NCBI GenBank assembly: GCA_947644715.1
Contig: CANSAP010000008.1
Location: 1 to 64,000, forward strand
Direction of reading: 5' to 3'
From: an uncultured Bacteroidales bacterium
Lineage (GTDB): Bacteria; Bacteroidota; Bacteroidia; Bacteroidales; Muribaculaceae
DNA length: 64,000 bases
Below the pieces are notes generated by a model. That model searched no databases. It was not told where the DNA came from and saw nothing but the letters and a program-made list of their open reading frames with translations. This document shows, piece after piece, positions 45,839-54,151 of this stretch (its first letter is position 1; every line of letters begins with the position of its first letter). Made by a program: the position numbers and the translations under genes.

Positions 45839-45885
45839 CTAAGAGTGTGTCTAAAAATGACAGGCGCGTGGAAAACGGGCTGTCA
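45839..45885. repeat. Solo element end plus hairpin
   Basis: CTAAGAGTGTGTCTAAAAAT (45839-45858) is identical to the first 20 bases of element C's terminal repeat, but no second end is near. It runs into a small hairpin (TGACAG/CTGTCA, 45858-45885) between two convergent genes, which may act as terminator for both. Confidence 0.65.
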
Positions 45886-45890
45886 CTCGC

Positions 45891-46490
45891 TTACTTGCCG
45901 TATTTCGCTGCAACCTCCTGCGGAATCTCGCCCGCTGCGCGCGTACTGATGCCCAACGCAAAACCCTTCAGAAAGCGATTATAAGTATCCTCATCCTCCC
46001 CGCAGGCCTGACGAAAGTCTGCAATCTCCCTGTCAACCTGGCCAATCTTGAGCTTCTTGTCCATAACATCATTAACATACTCAAGCCCCAACTGATAACC
46101 AGCCTTGTCAGGGTCAACCAAAGCACTCTTCTTATAAAGCTTCAGCTTGCTGACCAACGGCAACTGCTTTGTGTAATCATCCATCGCAAGAGCATAAAGC
46201 TCATACTCCTTCTCGCCCCTATTCATGTAAATATAGGCATCCACATCCGAAAAATTATTGATGCTAACCCCCTTGACCTCACCTATCGCAGCCTTACACA
46301 GATACATCGCCAAAGAGTCCATCGGCATCCCGCTCTCAATCAGCATCCGCACCTTAACCGTGTCAGCACTCGCCGCAAAATCCTTCGACATGCGCGACGT
46401 CGTGGCATCCTCCGCACTATCACTCTTGCACGAACTCAAGGACACCATAACTACAGCCACAGCCACTAACAAAATCTTCTGTATTGACAT
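45891..46490 (-). CDS. Lipoprotein of unknown function
   Basis: A 199-residue lipoprotein; the signal ends in lipobox SLSSC (Cys21). The mature part is largely helical and charged, with no catalytic motif I recognise and no clear family. It has its own promoter and starts 136 bp beyond the end of the small membrane-protein gene. Confidence 0.7.
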   Translation of the reverse strand: MSIQKILLVAVAVVMVSLSSCKSDSAEDATTSRMSKDFAASADTVKVRMLIESGMPMDSLAMYLCKAAIGEVKGVSINNFSDVDAYIYMNRGEKEYELYALAMDDYTKQLPLVSKLKLYKKSALVDPDKAGYQLGLEYVNDVMDKKLKIGQVDREIADFRQACGEDEDTYNRFLKGFALGISTRAAGEIPQEVAAKYGK

Positions 46491-46520
46491 AACTCGTTTG
46501 CTTCAAGATGATTTAACACT

Positions 46521-46529
46521 GCAAAAGTA
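46521..46529 (-). promoter_or_regulatory. Promoter -7 box for the lipoprotein gene
   Basis: TACTTTTGC on the minus strand, about 30 bp before the ATG at 46490. Confidence 0.5.
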
Positions 46530-46625
46530 GTTAATTTATTTGAAAGCAGGAAGCAATCACGACATTTTTCGAGGACGGAAGCACACAATATTCCGCGCAG
46601 ACACCAAGCAGCAGAACGCTGACAA

Positions 46626-46853
46626 TCATTTCTCACGGAAAAAGAAACTGTAAAACAGGCTGTGCCGGCTCACACCCTCACTGTTCCCCGCCTCATAACG
46701 CAGCTCTCGCAAATCATCCTGAAGCCGCCGACCCTTCTCCTCCCCCCTGAAATAAGTCGAAAGGAAATGAATCACAAGCAACACAAGCACGACACCCCCG
46801 AGAATAAACGAGAGCGTAACCACAGCTGCTATGTTGCTTAAAATCTGTTCCAT
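46626..46853 (-). CDS. Small single-pass membrane protein
   Basis: A 75-residue protein: MEQILSNIAAVVTLSFILGG starts a helix extending to about residue 35, followed by a charged segment (FRGEEKGRRLQDDLRELRYE) and an aromatic-rich end (SLFYSFFFREK). The charged part may be a short amphipathic helix. It lies 103 bp after prfB on the same strand. I do not recognise the family, and its reality rests on coding appearance alone. Confidence 0.55.
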   Translation of the reverse strand: MEQILSNIAAVVTLSFILGGVVLVLLVIHFLSTYFRGEEKGRRLQDDLRELRYEAGNSEGVSRHSLFYSFFFREK

Positions 46854-46956
46854 CGCATGTCCGGAGAGAGGCTATACTCTTAGAACACACAATGGAACAG
46901 ATTAGTTGCACGAAGGATGTTAAATATATGTTATAAATGCAAAAGAACGCTGAAGC

Positions 46957-48075
46957 TTACTCTCCGAGCGTAGCCGCAAACTCCATCAGGTAAGCCTTAA
47001 TGAAATCATCGATGTCGCCATCCATCACGCCACCCACGTCAGAAGTCTGATGTCCCGTGCGATGATCCTTAACACGCCGGTCATCAAACACATAGGAGCG
47101 AATCTGGCTGCCCCACTCGATTTTCATCTTGCCTGCCTCAACCTTCGCCTGCTCAGCCATGCGATGCTGCATCTCCTTCTCATACAGAATGGAACGCAAG
47201 TGACGCAAAGCATTCTCCTTATTCTTCGGTTGGTCACGGGTCTCGGTATTCTCAATCAGAATCTCCTCTTCCTCGCCCGTATAGGGATCCTTATATTGGT
47301 AACGAAGTCGAACGCCACTCTCAACCTTGTTCACATTCTGACCACCGGCGCCACCCGAACGGAACGTATCCCAAGAGATGGCCGCCTGAGAAATCTGAAT
47401 ATCGATAGTGTCATCCACCAGCGGGGTCACGAATACCGACGCAAACGAGGTCATACGCTTACCCTGAGCGTTATACGGACTGACACGCACGAGGCGGTGC
47501 ACACCATTCTCACTCTTCAGATAACCATACGCATACGCTCCCTCGATATTAATCGTAGCGCTCTTAATGCCCGCATCGTCACCCTCAAGCAGCTGGGCGA
47601 TTGAAGTCTTGTAGCCATGCTTCTCCGCCCAGCGCAAATACATGCGCATCAACATCTGAGCCCAATCCTGGCTCTCCGTGCCTCCGGCGCCCGAATTGAT
47701 TTTAAGCACAACGTCCATCTTGTCCTCCTCGCGACGCAACATATTGCGAAGCTCCAGACGCTCGATGTCAGCCATAACCTTGGCATAGAGGCTGTCAACC
47801 TCCTCCTCAGTCACCAGCTCATCCTTCACAAAGTCAAAAGCCAGGCGCAATTCCTCAACCTGCTTCGACAGATTCTCATAACCTTCAATCCAAAACCGGA
47901 GGTACTTGATTTTGCGCATCTGCACCTCCGCTGCCTTCTGGTCATTCCAGAAATCAGGCACATGAGTGCGCAACTCCTCCTCCTCAACCTGAATTTTCTT
48001 GGAATCAATGTCGAGATACCGGTTAAGGTCTTCAAGACGCTGCCCGGCCTCCTTGAGTTGTTCGAGAGTTATCAT
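46957..48075 (-). CDS. prfB: Peptide chain release factor 2
   Basis: A 372-residue factor ending translation at UGA and UAA. The catalytic GGQ lies in RSGGAGGQNVNKVESGVRL; the stop-recognition domain precedes it. In many bacteria prfB contains an in-frame UGA near codon 25 read by +1 frameshift. Here the equivalent site reads TAT CTC GAC (YLD) in one continuous frame, so the autoregulatory frameshift is absent. It follows the acyl-CoA ligase gene by 9 bp. Confidence 0.96.
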   Translation of the reverse strand: MITLEQLKEAGQRLEDLNRYLDIDSKKIQVEEEELRTHVPDFWNDQKAAEVQMRKIKYLRFWIEGYENLSKQVEELRLAFDFVKDELVTEEEVDSLYAKVMADIERLELRNMLRREEDKMDVVLKINSGAGGTESQDWAQMLMRMYLRWAEKHGYKTSIAQLLEGDDAGIKSATINIEGAYAYGYLKSENGVHRLVRVSPYNAQGKRMTSFASVFVTPLVDDTIDIQISQAAISWDTFRSGGAGGQNVNKVESGVRLRYQYKDPYTGEEEEILIENTETRDQPKNKENALRHLRSILYEKEMQHRMAEQAKVEAGKMKIEWGSQIRSYVFDDRRVKDHRTGHQTSDVGGVMDGDIDDFIKAYLMEFAATLGE

Positions 48076-48084
48076 ATAGTCTAT

Positions 48085-49935
48085 TTATCTGTGTCGAGTG
48101 TTAAATACCGGCGGAGTCGTCAGGAACTCCTCAGGATACATTGCATTAATCTCCTTCGCATAACGCTCCGCAATCACATTGCGGCGAAGCTTCAGAGTGT
48201 TCGTAATCTCCCCCGACTCCATCGTAAACGGATTCGGAAGCAGCGTGACACGCTTGACCGTCTCAAAGGGTGCCATCCCCTTCTGATCCTGCTTGATGCG
48301 GCTGAGATAGAACTCTATCACCCTCTCATTCCGGCACAGGCTCTCACTCCGGAAATCAATTATCCCCTGCTTCTCCGCCCATGAGCGAAGAGTGCTGAAA
48401 TTAGGCACTACCAAAGCAGAGACATACTTGCGGGCATCACCGATGACAGCCACCTGGTCAATATACGGATCGGCAACCAACAGAGCCTCAGTGGCCTGCG
48501 GAGAGATATACTTGCCGTTAGAGGTCTTGAACATATCCTTCTTCCTGTGCGTCAGCACCAAAGCCCCCTGCTGATTCATGAACCCCGCATCACCGGTATG
48601 CAGGTAGCCGTCAGCAGTGAAAGCCTCCGCATTAGCCGCGGGATTCTCATAATACCCGGGAGTCACCGTCGGACCCTTCACCAATATCTCACCATCATCC
48701 GAAATCTTGACCTCAACCATAGGCATAGGGGTGCCAACCGTCCCTATCTCATAATCCGTGTGAGGATAACAGGACACAGTAGCAGTCGTCTCCGTCATGC
48801 CATAACCGAAAATCAAGTCTATGCCCATCTTCCGCATAGTACCGCAGATTTTATCAGAAAGCGCAGCGCCGGCTGTCGGAAAGAAATTCGGCGAAGGGAT
48901 ACCGATGGTCTCACGCACCTGCGAGAACAGCTTCCTGTCCCAAAAGGCATATTCCTTCCGGAGAAGCCACGGAGCACGCAGCCCCAATCGCTTGTAATGC
49001 AGATTCATGCGCGCACCCACCCTCATCGCTCTGTGCACCATCAGCCGAGCCAAGGGATTCATCCGGCTGATGCGATGAATGATGCCCGTGTAAATCTTCT
49101 CCCAGAACCGAGGGACGCAACACATCAGATTCGGATGCACCTCATGGAGAGAACGCTCAATATCCCGCGGGTCATAATTGAAAGCTATCCGCAAACCCTT
49201 CGCCATGCAAAAGAAAGTCCAAGCCTTCTCAAAGACATGGCTCATAGGCAAGAAACAGAGCGAGAGCTCATGCTCCTCAATCTCAGGCAGACGCTTCAAG
49301 TGCTCACGCACGGCAGCCTCAAAGTTGCCATGAGTAAGCATCACCCCCTTGGGCTCACCAGTGGTGCCGGAAGTATAGATGAGCGAAGCTAAATCCTGCG
49401 GTGTGCCCTGCGAAGCCCGAGCCTTAACATCCGCCAGAAGAGCCGAATTCCCCTTGGCCAGAAACTCCGACCAGCCAAGCGTAGTAGCATCTTCGGCGTC
49501 AGCCACACCTGCGCGCTCACAAAGAAGCACAATCTGATCCACTGCCTGAGGATGCGCCTCAGCAAAACAGCGAGCCATCTCATACTGCTCCCTCGCTCCC
49601 GCAAAGATAATGCGCGCTCCGCTGTGCAACATTATATAGTCAAACTGCTCCTGCGAACAGTAAGCATATATCGGCACACCGCAGATTCTATGGAAGAAAC
49701 AGGCAAACTCCACCTGCAACGCCTCCGGACGATTGGGAGTGCACAGAGCAGCCTTGGATGCCTCAGCCGCTCCAAGCGCCATCAACGCACACGCAGCCCG
49801 CTCCGTGGCATGAATAAAATCAGCCCACGTAAAGGTGCGCCACACCGTCTCGCCCGGAGCCTTGAACGAGCAGAACTCACGGTCATGATAAGTATCCGCT
49901 TGCTCATATAACCGGTCTATCAGATAGTTTGCCAT
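48085..49935 (-). CDS. Long-chain acyl-CoA ligase (AMP-binding)
   Basis: A 616-residue adenylate-forming enzyme that activates fatty acids to acyl-CoA. The P-loop is YTSGTTGEPKGVMLTHGN; the A5 motif is FGYGMTETTATVSC and the A7-A8 region YLHTGDAGFMNQQGALVLTH. The size and an internal FadD15-like segment (ALVVPNFSTLRSWAEKQGI) suggest a long-chain enzyme acting at the membrane. The next genes downstream are prfB and the small membrane protein; bioB lies 45 bp upstream. Confidence 0.93.
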   Translation of the reverse strand: MANYLIDRLYEQADTYHDREFCSFKAPGETVWRTFTWADFIHATERAACALMALGAAEASKAALCTPNRPEALQVEFACFFHRICGVPIYAYCSQEQFDYIMLHSGARIIFAGAREQYEMARCFAEAHPQAVDQIVLLCERAGVADAEDATTLGWSEFLAKGNSALLADVKARASQGTPQDLASLIYTSGTTGEPKGVMLTHGNFEAAVREHLKRLPEIEEHELSLCFLPMSHVFEKAWTFFCMAKGLRIAFNYDPRDIERSLHEVHPNLMCCVPRFWEKIYTGIIHRISRMNPLARLMVHRAMRVGARMNLHYKRLGLRAPWLLRKEYAFWDRKLFSQVRETIGIPSPNFFPTAGAALSDKICGTMRKMGIDLIFGYGMTETTATVSCYPHTDYEIGTVGTPMPMVEVKISDDGEILVKGPTVTPGYYENPAANAEAFTADGYLHTGDAGFMNQQGALVLTHRKKDMFKTSNGKYISPQATEALLVADPYIDQVAVIGDARKYVSALVVPNFSTLRSWAEKQGIIDFRSESLCRNERVIEFYLSRIKQDQKGMAPFETVKRVTLLPNPFTMESGEITNTLKLRRNVIAERYAKEINAMYPEEFLTTPPVFNTRHR

Positions 49936-49980
49936 ATAATTCTAATCAGTTTTTACGTAAAATTCCGAGTCCCGGTGTCG

Positions 49981-50940
49981 CTAAATGTCAAGCCCGCACT
50001 CAGCAAACAGCCGCTTGTCGTCAGCCACCTGATTGCCTATTGAGGTCAACATGTCGCCCATCAGCGCTCCATTCATGCCGCCACGCAGGATGCGGGCAGT
50101 CGACTCCCTGCTCAGGCGCATACGCCCACCCGCAAACCGCAACGTCTTTCGAGGCAACAGAAAGCGGAACACAGCCACCGTGCGGATAACCTCCTCCTCA
50201 CTAATCAGAGGCTGATGCTCCAGCGGAGTCCCTTTTATAGGATTCAGAATATTGAGGGGCACCGAGTCCACATCAAGCTCCCGCAATTCCAACGCGAGGT
50301 CAATGCGATCCTCCATGCTCTCCCCCATGCCTATTATCCCCCCGGAGCAGACCTGCAATCCGGCCGCTCGAGCAGCCCGTATCGTAGCCTTCTTCTCCTC
50401 CGGAGTATGAGTGGTGCACAAATTGGGGAAGAACCGTGCAGAAGTCTCAAGATTACAATGATAGCGCTTTACACCCGCCTCCCGCAACCGATGCATCTGC
50501 TCCTCATCCAGAAGCCCCATCGAAGCACAAAGATACAAGGAAGTCTCCCTCCTCAGTCTCTTATATATATCAAGGAAAGGGGGCATGTCACGCTCAGTTA
50601 CACGCTTGCCGCTCGTGACGAGCGAGAAACGCCGTATTCCGGCCTTTTCATTCTCAGCGGCAGCACGCATAACCTCATCCTGATCAATCGTGTTATATGT
50701 GCGGCATCCGGTGTGATGGCGCGTAGCCTGCGCACACCATTTGCAATCCTCTCCACACAATCCGGAGCGGGCATTCACAATCGAACAGGAATCAACCTTA
50801 CGTCCCACCAGCGCCTCTCGAATGGCATCGGCTGCATCACACAGTTCATCGATGTCCTCATATCGGGCCAACTCAATCGCCTCCTCGCGGGTGACGTCAT
50901 AGCCGGCCAACACCTTTTCGGTAAGTTCAGAAAGATTCAT
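49981..50940 (-). CDS. bioB: Biotin synthase
   Basis: A 319-residue radical-SAM enzyme that inserts sulfur into dethiobiotin. The cluster motif is CGEDCKWC (Cys62, Cys66, Cys69). Further conserved residues: YHCNLETSARFF, CSGGIIGMGES and the Arg-containing RFAGGRMRLS near the auxiliary cluster. Length is usual. No other bio genes are present in the window, so biotin synthesis genes are split. It has its own promoter and may run on into the acyl-CoA ligase gene. Confidence 0.95.
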   Translation of the reverse strand: MNLSELTEKVLAGYDVTREEAIELARYEDIDELCDAADAIREALVGRKVDSCSIVNARSGLCGEDCKWCAQATRHHTGCRTYNTIDQDEVMRAAAENEKAGIRRFSLVTSGKRVTERDMPPFLDIYKRLRRETSLYLCASMGLLDEEQMHRLREAGVKRYHCNLETSARFFPNLCTTHTPEEKKATIRAARAAGLQVCSGGIIGMGESMEDRIDLALELRELDVDSVPLNILNPIKGTPLEHQPLISEEEVIRTVAVFRFLLPRKTLRFAGGRMRLSRESTARILRGGMNGALMGDMLTSIGNQVADDKRLFAECGLDI

Positions 50941-50968
50941 TGCTATTGTTCAATATTATTAACAATCG

Positions 50969-51000
50969 GCAAAGTTAGCAAAAAATCCCTAACAAGCCAA
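50969..51000 (-). promoter_or_regulatory. bioB promoter
   Basis: On the minus strand: TTG (50998-51000), 20 bp, TAACTTTGC (50969-50977). No biotin-repressor-like palindrome was recognised. Confidence 0.7.
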
Positions 51001-51002
51001 AT

Positions 51003-51779
51003 TCAATTCAGCTCGGCATCCCCCTGCTCACACACGGCCTCATCCTGCATCACCTCCCCGTCCGGCTGAGCAGTAGCCGCAGTCATGGCCAAAGCCAAAG
51101 CATGTTGCGAATCAAAGAAGCTCTGGAGCAACTGCCGCAACAAATCCTTGCGATAAGGAATTTCTGACGTGTACAGAATATCAGCGAACGCATGAACCGC
51201 CACATATTCATCCTCCGCACCATGCGCTGCATACAGCTTCACCAACGAAAAGGCTCCATTGATTCTGTTAATCATGCGGGCAAGCAGATTCTGCTGCTCC
51301 ACAGGAGACGAGTATATGCAAGGATAATAGATGCGCACCATCTGCTCCTGCGTATCCATCATCCTGAAGTATCCTCCCTGAAAATGAAAGAAGATGCCTT
51401 GTTCATCCCTCACCGGATCCATCCCCATTTCATGAAGGTCAGCCTCAGCAATCTCGTCGGCCAATAACTCACCATCCTTATCCGTATTGCCGGCATCCGC
51501 ACATACAGGTCGCTTGGCTGCAATTTCCCTGGTTGCGCTCACAAGACGAAGCACCCTCTTGCCAAGAAAGCTCATCCGCATACGTTGCCACGTGGCAATC
51601 AATGCAAACACGAGAGCCGTCACAGCCGCCCCGACTATAATTCCATGAGCCGGATTAGCTCCGACATCCGCCGCCGAAAAAACCAACATGACTGAAACCA
51701 AGGCAAGCGCCCCGGCCAATAAAAGCAACATCAAGCGACTGTCACGACGCGAAATATGTGAAGTAAAAGTGAATTTCAT
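51003..51779 (-). CDS. Two-helix membrane protein with YbjN-like domain
   Basis: A 258-residue protein. Two hydrophobic helices (about 16-36 and 44-63) are followed by a soluble domain. The pattern (FHFQGGYFRMMDTQEQMVRI ... NLLARMINRINGAFSLVKLY) resembles the YbjN/type III chaperone-like fold, but I am not certain. No enzymatic motifs are visible. The stop falls just before the bioB promoter. Confidence 0.55.
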   Translation of the reverse strand: MKFTFTSHISRRDSRLMLLLLAGALALVSVMLVFSAADVGANPAHGIIVGAAVTALVFALIATWQRMRMSFLGKRVLRLVSATREIAAKRPVCADAGNTDKDGELLADEIAEADLHEMGMDPVRDEQGIFFHFQGGYFRMMDTQEQMVRIYYPCIYSSPVEQQNLLARMINRINGAFSLVKLYAAHGAEDEYVAVHAFADILYTSEIPYRKDLLRQLLQSFFDSQHALALAMTAATAQPDGEVMQDEAVCEQGDAELN

Positions 51780-51899
51780 AGCTGTCTAATTTCATGTGAG
51801 TATAATAATTCAACATCCGGAGCTGCCAATGAGTTTAACAATCAGCAGATGGCACACAGAAAAAGTAGCAACACATTTTCACAATTCGCAAAATTTGTT

Positions 51900-51908
51900 T
51901 AACTTCGC
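51900..51908 (+). promoter_or_regulatory. Promoter -7 box for the OPT transporter gene
   Basis: TAACTTCGC, about 80 bp before the ATG at 51990. Confidence 0.45.
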
Positions 51909-51989
51909 ACTTCAGAAACGCAAGTTCCGATGCTTGCGGTTGAAAGCCTCTAACTACAAATCTAATTTCTCTAAATCACATATTATCTA

Positions 51990-54047
51990 ATGAGCGACAA
52001 CAAGACAAATCCTCCACAGGAGGAGAACCTGATGACCCCGACGGGTCTTCCGGAAAACGCGTTCCGCGAGCTGGGTGCCGACGAAGAGTACACTCCGGTC
52101 CTGCATCCCGTGCGTGAGCAGAAGGAGGTCACGGTCTATTCCGTTGGCATGGGTCTGCTTATGGCCATTGTATTCAGTGCCGCTGCCGCCTACCTTGGTC
52201 TGAAAGTAGGTCAGGTGTTTGAGGCCGCAATCCCGATTTCAATCATTGCCGTAGGTCTGTCGGGCGCCCTGAAAAAGCAGGGAGCTCTGGGGCAAAACGT
52301 TATCATCCAGAGCATCGGCGCATGTTCTGGTGTAATCGTGGCAGGTGCGATATTCACTCTGCCCGCCCTCTACATTCTCCAGGCAAAATACCCGGAAATC
52401 ACCGTAAACTTCTTCCAGATTTTCCTCAGCTCGCTCTTCGGCGGCATTTTGGGTATCCTCTTCTTCATCCCCTTCAGAAAATACTTCGTGAAGGACATGC
52501 ATGGCAAATACCCCTTCCCTGAAGCCACAGCAACCACTCAGGTGCTCGTCAGCAGCGAAAGCTCCAAAGGAGCCGGAGGTCAGGCCAAAACCCTTGTTAT
52601 CGCCTCTCTTATCGGTGGTCTCTATGACTACATCGTAGCCACATTCGGATGGTGGGCAGAGACTGTCACCACCACCGCCACCTCCTGGGGTGCGACGATT
52701 GCTGAAAAGAGCAAAATGGTGCTCTCCTGCAACACAGGCGCCGCACTCCTCGGTCTCGGCTACATCGTAGGTCTCAAATATGCTTTCGTTATCTTCGCTG
52801 GTTCAATCTTCGTATGGTGGATTGTTGTGCCCCTGCTTGGCGAATACTCCACAATGGGACTGCTCGACCTCAATTCGATGGACGCTCAGACCATTTTCGC
52901 ATCCAAAGCGCGCATGATGGGTATCGGCGGTATCGCCATGGCCGGCGTTATCGGCATCGTGAAATCATGGCCCATTATCCGTCAGGCCGTCGGTCTTGCC
53001 GGTCGTGAATTCAAAGGTGGAGCTGCCACTGAAAAGCCCCATCGCTGGCAGCTCGACATCTCAATGAAGCAGGTTGTGTTCTTTATTGCCCTCGCCTGCA
53101 TCGCAGTGCTGCTCTTCTTCTGGTTCGGCGTAATCAGCACCTTCTGGCAGGCACTCGTCGCTTGGATTGTAGTCATAATGATTGCATTCCTCTTCACCAC
53201 TGTTGCAGCCAACGCAATCGCCATTGTGGGCTCCAACCCGGTGAGCGGCATGACTCTGATGACCCTCATTATTGCCTCTGCAATATTTGTGGCTATCGGC
53301 CTGAGCGGCACCAGCGGCATCGTTGCCTCCATGGTAATCGGTGGTGTTGTCTGCACAGCTCTCTCCATGGCCGGCGGCTTCGTGACCGACCTGAAAATCG
53401 GCTACTGGCTTGGCTCCACGCCCCGCAAACAGGAGACTTGGAAATTCCTCGGCACCCTCGTGTCAGCAGCCACAGTTGGCGGCGTAATCATGGTGCTCAA
53501 CAAGGTGTATGGCTTCTCAGGCCCCGATGCACTCGTGGCTCCGCAGGCTAACGCTATGGCAGCCGTTATCGAGCCGCTCATGATGGGTGGCGACACTCCC
53601 TGGATTCTCTACATCTCCGGTGCAGTGCTGGCTCTGCTTCTTAACTGGCTCGGGGTGCCTGCCCTTGCATTCTGCCTTGGCATGTTCATTCCCCTCCCCC
53701 TCAACACTCCGATGCTCGTGGGTGGCGCTCTTGCATATTTCGTGCAGAAGTCAAGCAAGAACAAGGAGGTCAGCGCAGCCCGCTACGACCGAGGCACACT
53801 CATCTCCTCCGGCCTCATCGCCGGCGGCGCTCTATTCGGCGTCTTTGCTGCCCTGACTGCTTTCTTCAAAGGGTCTGACCCCAACGGAGCCATGTATCGC
53901 TTCATCACCTCAATCAGCCCCGAGGGTGTATTCTCCGGCTTTGGAGATGCCTTCATCGCTGACTTCACTCAGGTGGCCGGCTTGGTTATGTACGCCCTGC
54001 TGATTGCCTACGTCTACATCGACTCCAAACGTGCGAAAGCTCTTTAA
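51990..54047 (+). CDS. Oligopeptide transporter, OPT family
   Basis: A 685-residue inner-membrane secondary transporter with around 14-16 hydrophobic helices. Family features include the N-terminal segment ELGADEEYTPVLHP, AAYLGLKVGQVFEA, GKYPFPEATATTQVLVSSES and GSNPVSGMTLMTLI. OPT proteins import short peptides or metal-chelate complexes with protons; the bacterial branch seen here is usually taken as oligopeptide uptake. A solo repeat end and terminator follow directly. Confidence 0.92.
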   Translation: MSDNKTNPPQEENLMTPTGLPENAFRELGADEEYTPVLHPVREQKEVTVYSVGMGLLMAIVFSAAAAYLGLKVGQVFEAAIPISIIAVGLSGALKKQGALGQNVIIQSIGACSGVIVAGAIFTLPALYILQAKYPEITVNFFQIFLSSLFGGILGILFFIPFRKYFVKDMHGKYPFPEATATTQVLVSSESSKGAGGQAKTLVIASLIGGLYDYIVATFGWWAETVTTTATSWGATIAEKSKMVLSCNTGAALLGLGYIVGLKYAFVIFAGSIFVWWIVVPLLGEYSTMGLLDLNSMDAQTIFASKARMMGIGGIAMAGVIGIVKSWPIIRQAVGLAGREFKGGAATEKPHRWQLDISMKQVVFFIALACIAVLLFFWFGVISTFWQALVAWIVVIMIAFLFTTVAANAIAIVGSNPVSGMTLMTLIIASAIFVAIGLSGTSGIVASMVIGGVVCTALSMAGGFVTDLKIGYWLGSTPRKQETWKFLGTLVSAATVGGVIMVLNKVYGFSGPDALVAPQANAMAAVIEPLMMGGDTPWILYISGAVLALLLNWLGVPALAFCLGMFIPLPLNTPMLVGGALAYFVQKSSKNKEVSAARYDRGTLISSGLIAGGALFGVFAALTAFFKGSDPNGAMYRFITSISPEGVFSGFGDAFIADFTQVAGLVMYALLIAYVYIDSKRAKAL

Positions 54048-54049
54048 GA

Positions 54050-54111
54050 GAGTGTGTCTAAAAATATAACGCAGAAAAGGAGATAAGCCGGCATGGCTCG
54101 TCTCCTTTTCT
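54050..54111 (+). terminator. Solo element end fused to a terminator
   Basis: GAGTGTGTCTAAAAATATA (54050-54068), the terminal sequence of element C, begins two bases after the OPT stop. A terminator stem AGAAAAGGAGA/TCTCCTTTTCT (54073-54111) with inner pairing AGCC/GGCT follows at once. Confidence 0.7.
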
Positions 54112-54151
54112 ACTTTATTCTATGTGATACAAATTGCCTGCCCTAAACCAA

